Origin: Alphaproteobacteria bacterium
Lineage (GTDB): Bacteria > Pseudomonadota > Alphaproteobacteria > Rhizobiales > Xanthobacteraceae
Assembly: GCA_005885285.1 (NCBI GenBank)
Contig: VAZG01000202.1
Coordinates: forward strand, 1-39,041
Length of the DNA stretch: 39,041 nt
Reading direction: 5' to 3'
Of this stretch, positions 26,432 through 39,041 are shown one piece after another (positions within the stretch are counted from its first letter, which is position 1; the number at the start of each line of letters is the position of its first letter). The position numbers were made by a program, and so were the translations under genes. The notes under the pieces are model-generated. The model worked only from the letters and a program-made list of their open reading frames with translations, had not been told where the DNA came from and ran no database searches.

Positions 26432-29400
26432 ATGAACGTGATGTCATCGATCGATGCCAAGGAATTGCCGGTCACCCAGATCGGCGATGAGCTGTGGTAC
26501 AAGGACGCCATCATCTATCAGCTCCACGTCAAGGCCTTTGCCGACAGCAATAATGACGGTATCGGCGATTTCGCCGGGCTCACGGAAAAGCTCGGCTATC
26601 TGCAGGACCTCGGCGTCACCGCGCTGTGGCTATTGCCGTTCTATCCCTCGCCCGGCCGTGACGACGGCTACGACATCGCCGATTACGGCGATATCAATCC
26701 GGATTTCGGGACGCTGAAGGATTTCAAGCGCTTCATCCAGGAAGCCAAGAAGCGCGGCCTGAAGGTCATCACCGAGCTCGTCATCAACCATACGTCCGAT
26801 CAGCACGACTGGTTCAAGCGCGCCCGCCGCAGCGACCCGAAGTCGAGTGCGCGCAACTGGTACGTCTGGAGTGACACCGACCAGAAATATCTGGGCACCC
26901 GGATCATCTTCACCGACACCGAAAAATCGAACTGGACCTGGGATCCGGAGGCCGGCCAGTTCTACTGGCACCGTTTCTTCTCGCACCAGCCGGACCTGAA
27001 TTTCGACAATCCGCGCGTGGTCAGGGCGATCGTCCAGGTCATGAAGCGCTGGCTCGACGCCGGCGTCGACGGTTTCCGTCTCGACGCCATCCCCTATCTG
27101 TGCGAGCGCGATGGCACCAACAACGAAAATCTCCCCGAGACCCACGCCGTCATCAAGAAGCTGCGCAGCGAGCTCGATGCCTATGCCAAGGGCAAGGTAC
27201 TATTGGCCGAGGCCAACCAATGGCCGGAGGACGTTCAGGAATATTTCGGCCAGGGCGACGAATGCCACATGGCGTACCATTTCCCGCTGATGCCACGCAT
27301 CTACATGGCGATCGCGCAGGAAGACCGCTTTCCGATCACCGACATCCTGCGCCAGACGCCCGACATTCCCGCCAATTGCCAGTGGGCGCTGTTCCTGCGC
27401 AACCATGACGAACTGACGCTGGAAATGGTCACAGACGTCGAACGCGATTATCTGTGGTCGACCTACGCCAATGACCCACGCGCCCGCATCAATGTCGGCA
27501 TTCGTCGCCGCCTCGCGCCATTGATGGACAACGACCGGCGCAAGATCGAATTGATGAATTCGCTGCTGCTGTCGTTTCCGGGCACGCCGATCATCTATTA
27601 CGGCGACGAGATCGGCATGGGCGACAACATCTATCTCGGCGACCGCAACGGCGTGCGCACGCCGATGCAGTGGACGCCGGACCGCAACGGCGGCTTCTCC
27701 CGCTCCGATCCGGCACGGCTGTATGCACCGACCATCATGGACCCCGTCTATGGCTATGAGGCGGTCAATGTCGAGGCGCAGTCGCGCAGCCTCTCGTCGC
27801 TGTTAAGCGCGACCAAGCGGCTGATCTCGGTGCGCAAATCAACGCTGGCGTTCGGCCGCGGCACCATGTCGTTCATCCGCCCGGCCAATCGGGCGGTGCT
27901 TGCCCATATCAGGCAAACTCAGGACGAGGTCATTCTCTGCGTCGCCAATCTGTCGCGCTCCGCGCAGGCGACCGAACTCGACCTCTCCCCCTTCAAGGGG
28001 CGCATTCCCTTGGAGATGCTTGGCCGCACACGTTTTCCCACGATCGGCGAACTGCCCTACATGATCACGCTCGCGCCCTACGGCTTCTACTGGTTCCAGC
28101 TCCAGGAGCCGGACAAGTCGGAGCCGGTCGTACCGCACGCTGTGCCGGAGTTCGAGACCCTGGTGGTGCCGCTCAATTCGACCTGGGTGTCGCTCGCCCG
28201 CACCCGCGGCGTGTTCGAGCGCGACGTCTTGCCTGGGCATCTGGCGCGTACGCGCTGGTATCCGGAGCGCTCGCCGGCCAATATCCATCCGACGCTGACC
28301 TCCGCGATCCCGTTTTGCGATATCGGCGACAACCGGCCCTACCTCACGTTTTTCGAAGCGACGCAGCGGGGCGTCACCCAGCGTTATGTGTTGCCGATGC
28401 AGATCGAGTGGGTGCGCTTCGATCGCGAGCGCTATAACCCGCGCGCGTTCGCCGCGGTGCGTCAGGGCGCGCGCGAAGGAACGCTGCTGGACGTCGCAAC
28501 CGATCACATCTTCATCGCGCTTTTATTGCGCAATCTGCGCGAGGTCCTGACCGTCGAAGAAAACGGCTTGCGCCTCGAATTCAGGCCTACCAGCAAATTT
28601 TCCGACCGACCGATCCGGCAGCCCGAGCGTATCCGTGCGGTCGAAACCGAACAGTCCAACAGCACGGCGCTGGTGGATAACGACTACGTGGTCAAGATTT
28701 ACCGCAAGCTTGAAAGTGGCACCAATCCCGAGATCGAAATGGGCTGGTTCCTCACCGAGGTTGCAGGCTTTGCCAATACGCCGGCGCTGCTCGGCAGCGT
28801 CGAGTTCGTCGAGGGCAACCAACGTAGCGCGATCGGGATCGTGCACGCTTTTGTCGAAAACCAGGGCGACGGCTGGACGGTGACCGCGGCCTATCTGGAT
28901 CGCTTTTCCGACGAGCAGCGGTTGTTGCCGGCGTCCGAGCATCCCGGCAAGAGCGAAGAACTGAACCCTTATTTGCGTTACATGTCGCAAACCGGACGGC
29001 GGGTCGGCGAGATGCATGCCGCACTCGCCTCAAACTCCGCACTCCCCGACTTTGCGCCCGAACCGACCCGGCCTGAAGACGTCCAGCGCTGGATCGCCGA
29101 GGTCATGGTCCGGGCGGAGCGGGTTTTCGAGGCGCTGAAGCAGCGCCGCGACGGCATCAGGGAAGCCGATCGCGCACTGGTCGACGAGATGCTGGCGCAA
29201 CGCGCAGGCCTGGAAGCTCGCCTGAGTGCGCTATTGCCACGTAACATCGAGAGCCTGAACATCCGCCATCATGGCGACTTCCATCTCGGGCAGATGTTGA
29301 TCGTCAAAGACGACATCTGCATCATCGATTTCGAGGGCGAGCCTCGCCGCCCGCTTGCCGAGCGGCGGCGCAAGGCGCCGGCGGCGCGCGATGTCGCGGG

Positions 29401-29731
29401 CCTGATCCGGTCGATCGACTATTCGGTGACCGCCGCGCTGGAACGCGCGCTGAAAGTCTCGCCTGACGAGCACGGCAAGCTCGCCAGGGCGCTGGCGCAT
29501 TGGCGCGATGGTTCTGCCGACGCCTTCCTCGCCGGCTATCACGAGGCGATGACAAATCAACGGCTCTGGCCGGCAGATCCGCGTGCTGCCACCGACCTCT
29601 TGAATTTCTTCCTGCTGGAAAAGGCCTTCTACGAGATCGAATATGAGCTGGCCCATCGGCCCGATTGGCTGCGCGTGCCATTGATGGGCATGCTTCGAAT
29701 TCTCTCCGAACCAGTGAATGAGGCCTCATGA
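26432..29731 (+). CDS. treS: maltose alpha-D-glucosyltransferase (trehalose synthase) fused to maltokinase
   Basis: N-terminal TreS ('[53 protein letters not shown]', '[28 protein letters not shown]') and C-terminal maltokinase ('[51 protein letters not shown]') in one 1099-codon frame. Confidence 0.95.
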   Translation: MNVMSSIDAKELPVTQIGDELWYKDAIIYQLHVKAFADSNNDGIGDFAGLTEKLGYLQDLGVTALWLLPFYPSPGRDDGYDIADYGDINPDFGTLKDFKRFIQEAKKRGLKVITELVINHTSDQHDWFKRARRSDPKSSARNWYVWSDTDQKYLGTRIIFTDTEKSNWTWDPEAGQFYWHRFFSHQPDLNFDNPRVVRAIVQVMKRWLDAGVDGFRLDAIPYLCERDGTNNENLPETHAVIKKLRSELDAYAKGKVLLAEANQWPEDVQEYFGQGDECHMAYHFPLMPRIYMAIAQEDRFPITDILRQTPDIPANCQWALFLRNHDELTLEMVTDVERDYLWSTYANDPRARINVGIRRRLAPLMDNDRRKIELMNSLLLSFPGTPIIYYGDEIGMGDNIYLGDRNGVRTPMQWTPDRNGGFSRSDPARLYAPTIMDPVYGYEAVNVEAQSRSLSSLLSATKRLISVRKSTLAFGRGTMSFIRPANRAVLAHIRQTQDEVILCVANLSRSAQATELDLSPFKGRIPLEMLGRTRFPTIGELPYMITLAPYGFYWFQLQEPDKSEPVVPHAVPEFETLVVPLNSTWVSLARTRGVFERDVLPGHLARTRWYPERSPANIHPTLTSAIPFCDIGDNRPYLTFFEATQRGVTQRYVLPMQIEWVRFDRERYNPRAFAAVRQGAREGTLLDVATDHIFIALLLRNLREVLTVEENGLRLEFRPTSKFSDRPIRQPERIRAVETEQSNSTALVDNDYVVKIYRKLESGTNPEIEMGWFLTEVAGFANTPALLGSVEFVEGNQRSAIGIVHAFVENQGDGWTVTAAYLDRFSDEQRLLPASEHPGKSEELNPYLRYMSQTGRRVGEMHAALASNSALPDFAPEPTRPEDVQRWIAEVMVRAERVFEALKQRRDGIREADRALVDEMLAQRAGLEARLSALLPRNIESLNIRHHGDFHLGQMLIVKDDICIIDFEGEPRRPLAERRRKAPAARDVAGLIRSIDYSVTAALERALKVSPDEHGKLARALAHWRDGSADAFLAGYHEAMTNQRLWPADPRAATDLLNFFLLEKAFYEIEYELAHRPDWLRVPLMGMLRILSEPVNEAS

Positions 29732-31875
29732 CCAAACTGCCTGCCGAGGCCTACGCGATCATCGAGGGCCGCCACTCCGACCCCTTCCGCTATCTCGGCC
29801 TTCACACCGAAGGCGATAAAAGCGTGGTGCGCGCCTTTCTGCCGCAAGCCTCCAATGTGGAAGCGATCGGCGAACATGGCGAGACCGCGAAGCTCGCGCG
29901 CATTCACGACGCCGGGCTGTTCGCAGGCTCCCTGCCGAACGGCTCGAAGCGCTATCAATTGCGGGCCCGCTTCGGCGACAAGGTCGTCGATCTCGATGAT
30001 CCCTACCGCTTCCCCCCGGTTTTGAGCGATTTCGATCTCTATCTCCTGGGTGAGGGCACCCACCAGCGTCTTTACGACAAGCTTGGTGCGCACCCGATGA
30101 CGCTCGATGGCGTCGACGGTGTCGCCTTCGTCGTGCTCGCGCCGAACGCGCGGCGGGTCAGCGTGGTCGGCGATTTCAATTTCTGGGACGCGCGGCGCCA
30201 TCCGATGCGCGTGCGCGGCGTCGGCTACTGGGAATTGTTCATCCCGCACGCCCGGCCGGGCGACCACTATAAATTCGATATCATCGGCCCCAACGGCCAG
30301 CATTTGCCGCTGAAGTCCGATCCGATGGCGTTTGCCACGGAAATGCGCCCCAAGACCGCGTCGATCGTGCTCGACGAGACGACGATCCCGCATCCGCAGC
30401 CGGCGCCTTCGGGCGTCAACGCGCTGAGCGCGCCGGTTTCGATCTACGAGGTTCATCTCGGCTCGTGGCGGCGCAAGGACCACAACGAATGGTTGACCTA
30501 TCGCGATCTTGCCGAGCAGCTTCCGGCCTACGCGCGCGATCTCGGCTTTACCCATCTTGAGTTTCTCCCGGTCAGTGAGCATCCTTTCGACGGCTCGTGG
30601 GGCTATCAGCCGACCGGCTTGTATGCACCGACCAGCCGGTTCGGCTCGCCTGCCGATTTTGCGGCGCTGATCGACGCCTGCCACCGCGAGGGCCTCGGCG
30701 TGATGCTCGACTGGGTGCCGGGACATTTTCCCGACGATCCGCACGGCCTCGGCCATTTCGATGGCACCGCACTTTACGAGCACGCCAATCCCCTGCAGGG
30801 CCGCCATCTCGACTGGGGCACCCTGATCTATAATTACGGGCGCACCGAAATCGTGAATTTCCTGGTGTCGAACGCGCTGTTCTGGCTCGAGCGTTATGGC
30901 ATCGACGGTTTGCGGGTCGATGCGGTCGCTTCCATGCTCTATCTCGATTACAGCCGGCCCGCGGGCGGATGGATCCCGAACAAATATGGCGGCCGGGAAA
31001 ATCTTGAAGCGATCGATTTCCTGCGCCGCTTCAATACCGAAGTGTTTGCCCATTTCCCGCAGGCGACCACGGCCGCGGAAGAATCCACCGCATGGCCGCA
31101 GGTGTCGCGACCAGTCGACTTTGGCGGGCTCGGTTTCGGCTATAAATGGAACATGGGCTGGATGCATGACACGCTGAACTACATCAGCAAGGATCCGATC
31201 CACCGCAAATATCACCACGGCGATATTCTGTTCGGCCTGCACTATGCGTTCTCCGAGAATTTCATCCTGCCGCTGTCGCATGACGAGGTCGTCCACGGCA
31301 AACGCTCGATCCTCGGGCGCATGCCGGGCGACGACTGGCAGCGTTTTGCAAATTTGCGCGCCTATTACAGCTTCATGTTCGGCCATCCCGGCAAGAAGCT
31401 GATGTTCATGGGCGGCGAGTTCGGCCAGGAACGCGAATGGAACCACGATCATTCGCTGGACTGGCACCTACTAGAGCAGAAGAAATATGCCGGCGTGCAC
31501 TCGCTCGTGCGCGACCTCAACCGCCTCTACCGCACCCTGCCCGCGTTGCACGAGCGGGATTGCGACCCGGCCGGTTTTGACTGGATCGTCAGCGAGGATG
31601 CCGATCGCAACGTGTTCGCCTGGATGCGCAAGGGCAACGATGCTCGCGCGCGCTGCCTGGTCGTCGTGAATTTCTCGCCCAACGTATATTACAATTACCG
31701 TGTCCGCGTGCCGTTTGCCGGCAAGTGGCACGAGGTGCTCAATTCGGACTCCGCGCATTATGGCGGCAGCAACGTCGGCAATGTCGGCGAAGTCCAGACA
31801 CACGAGGGCTTGATACCCGAACTCAATTTGACCATCCCGCCGCTGGCTGCGATTTTTCTCGTACCGGAAAGCTAA
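29728..31875 (+). CDS. glgB: 1,4-alpha-glucan branching enzyme
   Basis: '[67 protein letters not shown]' and '[17 protein letters not shown]'. ATGA overlap with treS. Confidence 0.96.
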   Translation: MTKLPAEAYAIIEGRHSDPFRYLGLHTEGDKSVVRAFLPQASNVEAIGEHGETAKLARIHDAGLFAGSLPNGSKRYQLRARFGDKVVDLDDPYRFPPVLSDFDLYLLGEGTHQRLYDKLGAHPMTLDGVDGVAFVVLAPNARRVSVVGDFNFWDARRHPMRVRGVGYWELFIPHARPGDHYKFDIIGPNGQHLPLKSDPMAFATEMRPKTASIVLDETTIPHPQPAPSGVNALSAPVSIYEVHLGSWRRKDHNEWLTYRDLAEQLPAYARDLGFTHLEFLPVSEHPFDGSWGYQPTGLYAPTSRFGSPADFAALIDACHREGLGVMLDWVPGHFPDDPHGLGHFDGTALYEHANPLQGRHLDWGTLIYNYGRTEIVNFLVSNALFWLERYGIDGLRVDAVASMLYLDYSRPAGGWIPNKYGGRENLEAIDFLRRFNTEVFAHFPQATTAAEESTAWPQVSRPVDFGGLGFGYKWNMGWMHDTLNYISKDPIHRKYHHGDILFGLHYAFSENFILPLSHDEVVHGKRSILGRMPGDDWQRFANLRAYYSFMFGHPGKKLMFMGGEFGQEREWNHDHSLDWHLLEQKKYAGVHSLVRDLNRLYRTLPALHERDCDPAGFDWIVSEDADRNVFAWMRKGNDARARCLVVVNFSPNVYYNYRVRVPFAGKWHEVLNSDSAHYGGSNVGNVGEVQTHEGLIPELNLTIPPLAAIFLVPES

Positions 31876-31878
31876 TGC

Positions 31879-33954
31879 ATGCGTTTGTCTGCCGGAACCT
31901 TCGCGCGCCTCGGTGCAAGCTGGGACGGCCGGGGCACCAACTTTGCGTTGTTCTCCGCCAACGCGCAGAAGGTCGAGCTTTGCCTGTTCGACGGCCAGGG
32001 CCGGCGCGAGCTCGAGCGCATCGAACTTCCCGAGCGCAGCGAGGACATCTGGCACGGCTACCTCAATGACGTTTCGCCCGGGCAGCTCTATGGCTACCGC
32101 GTTTACGGCCCTTATGAGCCCGAGCACGGCCACCGCTTCAATGCCAACAAGCTCTTGCTCGATCCTTACGCCAAGCGGCTCGCCGGGCGGCTGGTCTGGA
32201 GCGACGCACATTTCGCTTACCGCACCGGCAGCGCGCGCGAAGATCTATCGTTCGACCGCCGCGACAATGCGCGCGGCATGCCGAAGGCGGTCGTGGTCGA
32301 CGAAACCTTCAACTGGGGCCGGCGCGAGATACGCCCCTCCATCCCCTGGGAAGACACCATCATCTACGAGGCGCATGTCAAAGGCCTGACCCAGACGCGC
32401 GAGGATGTGCCGCCGAACCTGCGCGGTACCTATGGCGGCCTGTCTTCTCCGGCGATGATCGAGCATCTCAAGCGGCTCGGCGTCACCGCCATCGAACTAC
32501 TGCCGATCCATGGGCTGATCGATGATCGGGCGCTGGTCGAAAAGAAGCTCTCGAACTATTGGGGCTACAACACGCTCTCATTCTTTGCGCCCGAGCCGCG
32601 TTACGCGCAAGATAACCCGCTCGATTCCTTTCGCACCACGGTGGCGCGGCTGCACGACGCCGGCATCGAGGTGATGCTTGACGTGGTCTACAACCACACC
32701 GCCGAAGGCAATCATCTGGGCCCGACGCTGTCGTTCCGCGGCATCGACAACGCCTCGTACTACTGGCTGAACCGGGAGAACCCGCGCTATTATGACGATT
32801 TCACCGGCTGCGGCTCTTCGGTCAATCTAACCCATCCGCGCGTGCTGCAGATGGTCATGGATTCGCTGCGCTACTGGGTTGAGGTCTGCCACGTCGACGG
32901 CTTCCGCTTCGACCTCGCGACCACGTTGGCGCGCGAGCCGAACGGCTTCGATCGCAATGCCGCCTTCTTGACCGCGGTGCGACAGGACCCGGTGCTGGCG
33001 TCGGTAAAACTCGTCGCCGAGCCCTGGGACCTCGGGCTCGGCGGCTATCAAGTCGGCGCGTTTCCCTCGCAATGGTCGGAGTGGAACGATCGCTACCGTA
33101 CCGCGATGCGGCGCTACTGGAGCGGCGAAGGCAGCCTGATCGGCGAAGTGTCGAGCCGCATGACCGCCTCCTCCGATCTGTTCCACCATGACGGCCGCGC
33201 GCCGCGTGCCAGTGTCAACCACATCACCGTCCATGACGGTTTTACGCTCGCCGACTTGTTCAGCTACAACGAGAAGCACAATGAGGCCAATGGCGAAGGC
33301 AATCGCGACGGCGCCAGCGACAATCACAGCAACAATTGCGGCCATGAGGGGCCGACCGACGATCCCAATGTCGTTGCGCTGCGACGTCAACTGCGAAGAA
33401 ATCAGCTTGCGTGTCTGTTGCTGGCGCAGGGCACGCCGCTGATCCTGGCCGGCGACGAGGTCGGCAACAGCCAAAGAGGCAACAACAACGCCTATTGCCA
33501 GGACAACGACGTCGGCTGGATCGGCTGGGAGAATCTCGGCAAAGAGGGCGAGGACCTCGTCGCCTTTATCGGCCACTTGACCGAATTGCGCCGGCGGTTT
33601 GGGCAAATTCGCACCCATCACTGGCTCGACGGGCGCCGCACCGATGGCTCCTATGGCGTGTTGTGGCTGACGCCCGCGGCCGAGGAAATGAAGGAATCCG
33701 ACTGGAATTTTCCGGAAGGCCGGTTTCTCTCTTATGTGCTGGGCCCGGTGGAACCAGGACAGCCGCCGATCTTTATCGTGCTTAATGCGGCGCCTGAGGA
33801 GATTGCGTTCAAACTGCCCGTCATGAACGACTACAAGAGCTGGCAGCTGGTTCTCTACACGGCCGACGCCAAGCAGACGACGGCGGATTTTGCCGCTGGA
33901 GCGGGCGCCAAGGCACCTCCCCGCTCGGTGCTTGCCTTTGCGGGTTCGGCATGA
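31879..33954 (+). CDS. glgX: glycogen debranching enzyme (GlgX/TreX-type isoamylase)
   Basis: '[28 protein letters not shown]', '[33 protein letters not shown]', '[11 protein letters not shown]', '[19 protein letters not shown]'. Confidence 0.94.
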   Translation: MRLSAGTFARLGASWDGRGTNFALFSANAQKVELCLFDGQGRRELERIELPERSEDIWHGYLNDVSPGQLYGYRVYGPYEPEHGHRFNANKLLLDPYAKRLAGRLVWSDAHFAYRTGSAREDLSFDRRDNARGMPKAVVVDETFNWGRREIRPSIPWEDTIIYEAHVKGLTQTREDVPPNLRGTYGGLSSPAMIEHLKRLGVTAIELLPIHGLIDDRALVEKKLSNYWGYNTLSFFAPEPRYAQDNPLDSFRTTVARLHDAGIEVMLDVVYNHTAEGNHLGPTLSFRGIDNASYYWLNRENPRYYDDFTGCGSSVNLTHPRVLQMVMDSLRYWVEVCHVDGFRFDLATTLAREPNGFDRNAAFLTAVRQDPVLASVKLVAEPWDLGLGGYQVGAFPSQWSEWNDRYRTAMRRYWSGEGSLIGEVSSRMTASSDLFHHDGRAPRASVNHITVHDGFTLADLFSYNEKHNEANGEGNRDGASDNHSNNCGHEGPTDDPNVVALRRQLRRNQLACLLLAQGTPLILAGDEVGNSQRGNNNAYCQDNDVGWIGWENLGKEGEDLVAFIGHLTELRRRFGQIRTHHWLDGRRTDGSYGVLWLTPAAEEMKESDWNFPEGRFLSYVLGPVEPGQPPIFIVLNAAPEEIAFKLPVMNDYKSWQLVLYTADAKQTTADFAAGAGAKAPPRSVLAFAGSA

Positions 33955-35714
33955 ATAAGCGACAGTTCGGTGCGCGGCCGACGACAGACGGCACGTCGTT
34001 CCACCTTTGGGCGCCGGCAGCAAAGCGCGTGGAGCTGTTGCTGCACGAACCTCAAGCAATGCAGCGCGGCGACGAAGGCTGGTTTTCCGCCAACATCGCC
34101 GGCGTGAAGGCCGGCACGCGCTACAAATTCCGGATCGATGACGAGATCGACGTGCCCGATCCGGCCTCGGCGTTTCAGCCCGAAGATGTTTCCGGTCCGA
34201 GCGAGGTGATCGATCACGCAAGCTACCCATGGCGCGCCGGGGATTGGCGCGGACGGCCCTGGGAGGAAACCGTGCTGATCGAAACTCATGTTGGAACGTT
34301 CACGCCGGGGGGTACTTACCGTGAGATGATCGAACAGCTCGATCATCTCGTGCAAACCGGGATCACGGCGCTTGAACTGATGCCGCTTGCGGATTTCGCA
34401 GGCAAGCGCGGCTGGGGTTATGACGGCGTGTTGTGGTACGCACCCGACAGCGCCTATGGCCGCCCCGACGATCTCAAGGCCATGATCGACGAAGCGCATC
34501 TGCGCGGGCTGATGGTGTTCCTCGATGTGGTCTATAATCACTTCGGACCCGAAGGAAATTATCTCGGCCGCTACGCGCCAAAGTTCTTCACCGAAGCCCA
34601 CACGCCGTGGGGCAGCGCGATCGACTACCGCGTGCCGCAGGTGCGCGCCTTCGCCATCGAGAACGCGCTTTCGTGGTTGGGCGATTATCGCTTCGACGGG
34701 CTGCGCCTCGATGCCGTCAATACCATCGTCGAAGTGGGCGAAGTTCCGATCCTGCACGACTTGAGTGCGGCGGTCGGCCGGCTTGCCGCGGAAACCGGGC
34801 GGCACATTCATCTGGTGCTCGAAAACGGCGACAACCACGCGAGCCTGCTCAATCCCGCGCAGGAACCGCCGCGCGGCAAATATCGCGGCCAATGGAACGA
34901 CGACTATCACCATGTTTGGCATGTGATGCTGACCGGTGAAGCCCAGGGCTATTACGGCGACTATCAGCGTTCGCCGCGTGGCGACCTTGCACGCGCGCTT
35001 GCCTCGGGCTTTGTCTATCAAGGCGAAGTCTCGGCTTTTTGGGGCGGCAAACGGCGCGGCGAGCCCAGCGGCGGGCTGCCGCCGTCAGCCTTCGTCAATT
35101 TCCTGCAAAACCACGACCAGATTGGTAACCGCGCGTTTGGCGACCGGCTCGAGAGCATCGCCGATCCAAAACGGATCGAAGCCGCACTCGCGCTCACCTT
35201 GCTGGCGCCGATGACGCCGATGTTGTTCATGGGCGAAGAATGGGGATCGAAAGCGCCGTTTCCTTTCTTTTGTGATTTCCAGGGCGATCTCGCCAACGCC
35301 GTCCGCAACGGACGACGCCGCGAATACGGCTGGGCCTACGCCAAATATGGCGACGGAGTGCCCGATCCGCTTGCAGCAGCGACATTTAAGTCGGCCGTTC
35401 TCGATTGGCAAACCTGCAAGACAGCGGCGGGCGAGACGCGGCTGGCGCTGGTGCGGGAGCTTCTTGCGATCCGTCAACGCGAGATCGCATCGCGGTCAGC
35501 GGGCGCAGCCTTTGGCGATGCGCACGCCAACGACAACGGCTTGCTCACCGCAAGCTGGCGCATGGGCGATGGCGCGATGCTGCTCCTTACAGCCAATCTC
35601 TCGGCAAGTGAGCTTGCCAGCACATCAACGCACGCGACCGGCATGCCGATCTGGGGCGGCGAGGCCGGCGACCTGCTCCCGCCCTGGTCGGTGTTCTGGC
35701 GCATCGGAGGCTAA
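33951..35714 (+). CDS. treZ: malto-oligosyltrehalose trehalohydrolase
   Basis: 'ETHVGTFTPGGTYREMIEQLDHLVQTGITALELMPLADFAGKRGWGYDGVLWYAPDSAYG' and 'NFLQNHDQIGNRAFGDRL'. ATGA overlap with glgX. Confidence 0.95.
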   Translation: MNKRQFGARPTTDGTSFHLWAPAAKRVELLLHEPQAMQRGDEGWFSANIAGVKAGTRYKFRIDDEIDVPDPASAFQPEDVSGPSEVIDHASYPWRAGDWRGRPWEETVLIETHVGTFTPGGTYREMIEQLDHLVQTGITALELMPLADFAGKRGWGYDGVLWYAPDSAYGRPDDLKAMIDEAHLRGLMVFLDVVYNHFGPEGNYLGRYAPKFFTEAHTPWGSAIDYRVPQVRAFAIENALSWLGDYRFDGLRLDAVNTIVEVGEVPILHDLSAAVGRLAAETGRHIHLVLENGDNHASLLNPAQEPPRGKYRGQWNDDYHHVWHVMLTGEAQGYYGDYQRSPRGDLARALASGFVYQGEVSAFWGGKRRGEPSGGLPPSAFVNFLQNHDQIGNRAFGDRLESIADPKRIEAALALTLLAPMTPMLFMGEEWGSKAPFPFFCDFQGDLANAVRNGRRREYGWAYAKYGDGVPDPLAAATFKSAVLDWQTCKTAAGETRLALVRELLAIRQREIASRSAGAAFGDAHANDNGLLTASWRMGDGAMLLLTANLSASELASTSTHATGMPIWGGEAGDLLPPWSVFWRIGG

Positions 35715-35716
35715 CG

Positions 35717-38512
<2,796 letters not shown>

Positions 38513-38543
38513 GACTGTCGGAAACGCGGCAGGCGGGCTCACG

Positions 38544-38855
38544 TCAATCACGCTTGGTCAACAGCAGCTTGCCGCGGTTCTTGATCGCAACTTGAGCCAC
38601 CTCCGCAAAGCGCTGCAACAGCCATGGCAGCGTGACCTCAAGCCGGACGTGATCGTCGGCGACATCAAGATGGCCTGCGGCCGCCTGCCCGAGCGCACGC
38701 ACGCGGAAATCCATGCGATTGTCTTCCCATCGTTCCTCGTCGACCTTGAGCACGGGAATGCTGGTGGCGGCACGCGTCAATCCCGCCTTGAGGCGCCGCG
38801 TTGCTTCCTCGCGGCCGAGGCTATGCGGAATGGAAACGACGAGCGGCGCAGACAT
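38544..38855 (-). CDS. polyhydroxyalkanoic acid system family protein (PHA granule-region protein)
   Basis: 'MSAPLVVSIPHSLGREEATRRLKAGL...LEVTLPWLLQRFAEVAQVAIKNRGKLLL' resembles the PHA_gran_rgn family. Confidence 0.75.
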   Translation of the reverse strand: MSAPLVVSIPHSLGREEATRRLKAGLTRAATSIPVLKVDEERWEDNRMDFRVRALGQAAAGHLDVADDHVRLEVTLPWLLQRFAEVAQVAIKNRGKLLLTKRD

Positions 38856-38942
38856 CTCACGAGTCCTCTGTTCGATCTAACTGCATGTAAGCGCGCATCA
38901 TTTGAAAAGAAGAAGCGACTTGGTCATCGCAATGCAACGCAT

Positions 38943-38967
38943 GGAACTTTCGATATTCCTGCAAGTT
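38943..38967 (+). promoter_or_regulatory. EcfG-like promoter upstream of the CDS starting at 39023
   Basis: GGAAC (38943-38947), N16, AGTT (38964-38967). Matches GGAAC-N16-17-cGTT with one mismatch at the first base of the -10. Confidence 0.55.
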
Positions 38968-39022
38968 TGCTCAGCCGGTGGCACGGCTACAAGCGCCCTC
39001 ATGGACGGGCTGAGGAGGTTAA

Positions 39023-39041
39023 ATGTCAATCGGCACGATCA
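39023..39041 (+). CDS. start of a CDS running off the right edge (MSIGTI...), possibly a DUF3309-type small membrane protein
   Basis: ATG at 39023 preceded by GAGGAGG RBS at 39012-39018. The six visible residues resemble DUF3309 N termini, but that is too little for a firm assignment. Confidence 0.45.

Noticed and set aside
29629-31467. 612-aa minus-strand ORF opposite glgB
   Set aside because: Antisense shadow ORF in high-GC coding DNA. The plus strand clearly encodes GlgB, and the minus translation is low-complexity and resembles no family.
32827-35021. minus-strand ORFs 32827..34230 (467 aa) and 33855..35021 (388 aa)
   Set aside because: Antisense shadows of glgX and treZ.

Overview
The window is an alphaproteobacterial chromosomal segment. 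The high GC, gene content and a familiar dispersed palindrome suggest Bradyrhizobium or a close relative (inference). It is dominated by central-carbon, storage-carbon and stress genes. In order: (1) a 2-oxoacid (probably 2-oxoglutarate):ferredoxin oxidoreductase cluster, made of an FAD/NAD(P)-Fe-S subunit truncated at the left edge, a fused gamma-alpha subunit and a beta subunit; (2) a TauD-family dioxygenase overlapping an MFS transporter gene; (3) a minus-strand prkA-yeaH(DUF444)-spoVR operon, preceded by an exact GGAAC-N17-CGTT EcfG-type general-stress promoter; (4) a pentose-phosphate operon: tal-pgi fusion, short gnd, zwf, pgl, gntK and a Cof-type HAD phosphatase; (5) a minus-strand L,D-transpeptidase, GH15 glucoamylase/trehalase-like enzyme and malQ; (6) a plus-strand glgE, treS-maltokinase fusion, glgB, glgX, treZ, treY cluster; (7) a polyhydroxyalkanoic-acid-system protein; and (8) the first codons of a gene running off the right edge behind a second EcfG-like promoter. 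Most genes belong to known families. The best leads are a complete trehalose/alpha-glucan cycle with an unassigned GH15 enzyme, the EcfG-type promoters, and two unexplained inverted repeats upstream of tal-pgi. No CRISPR array, tRNA, rRNA, transposase or phage gene was seen.
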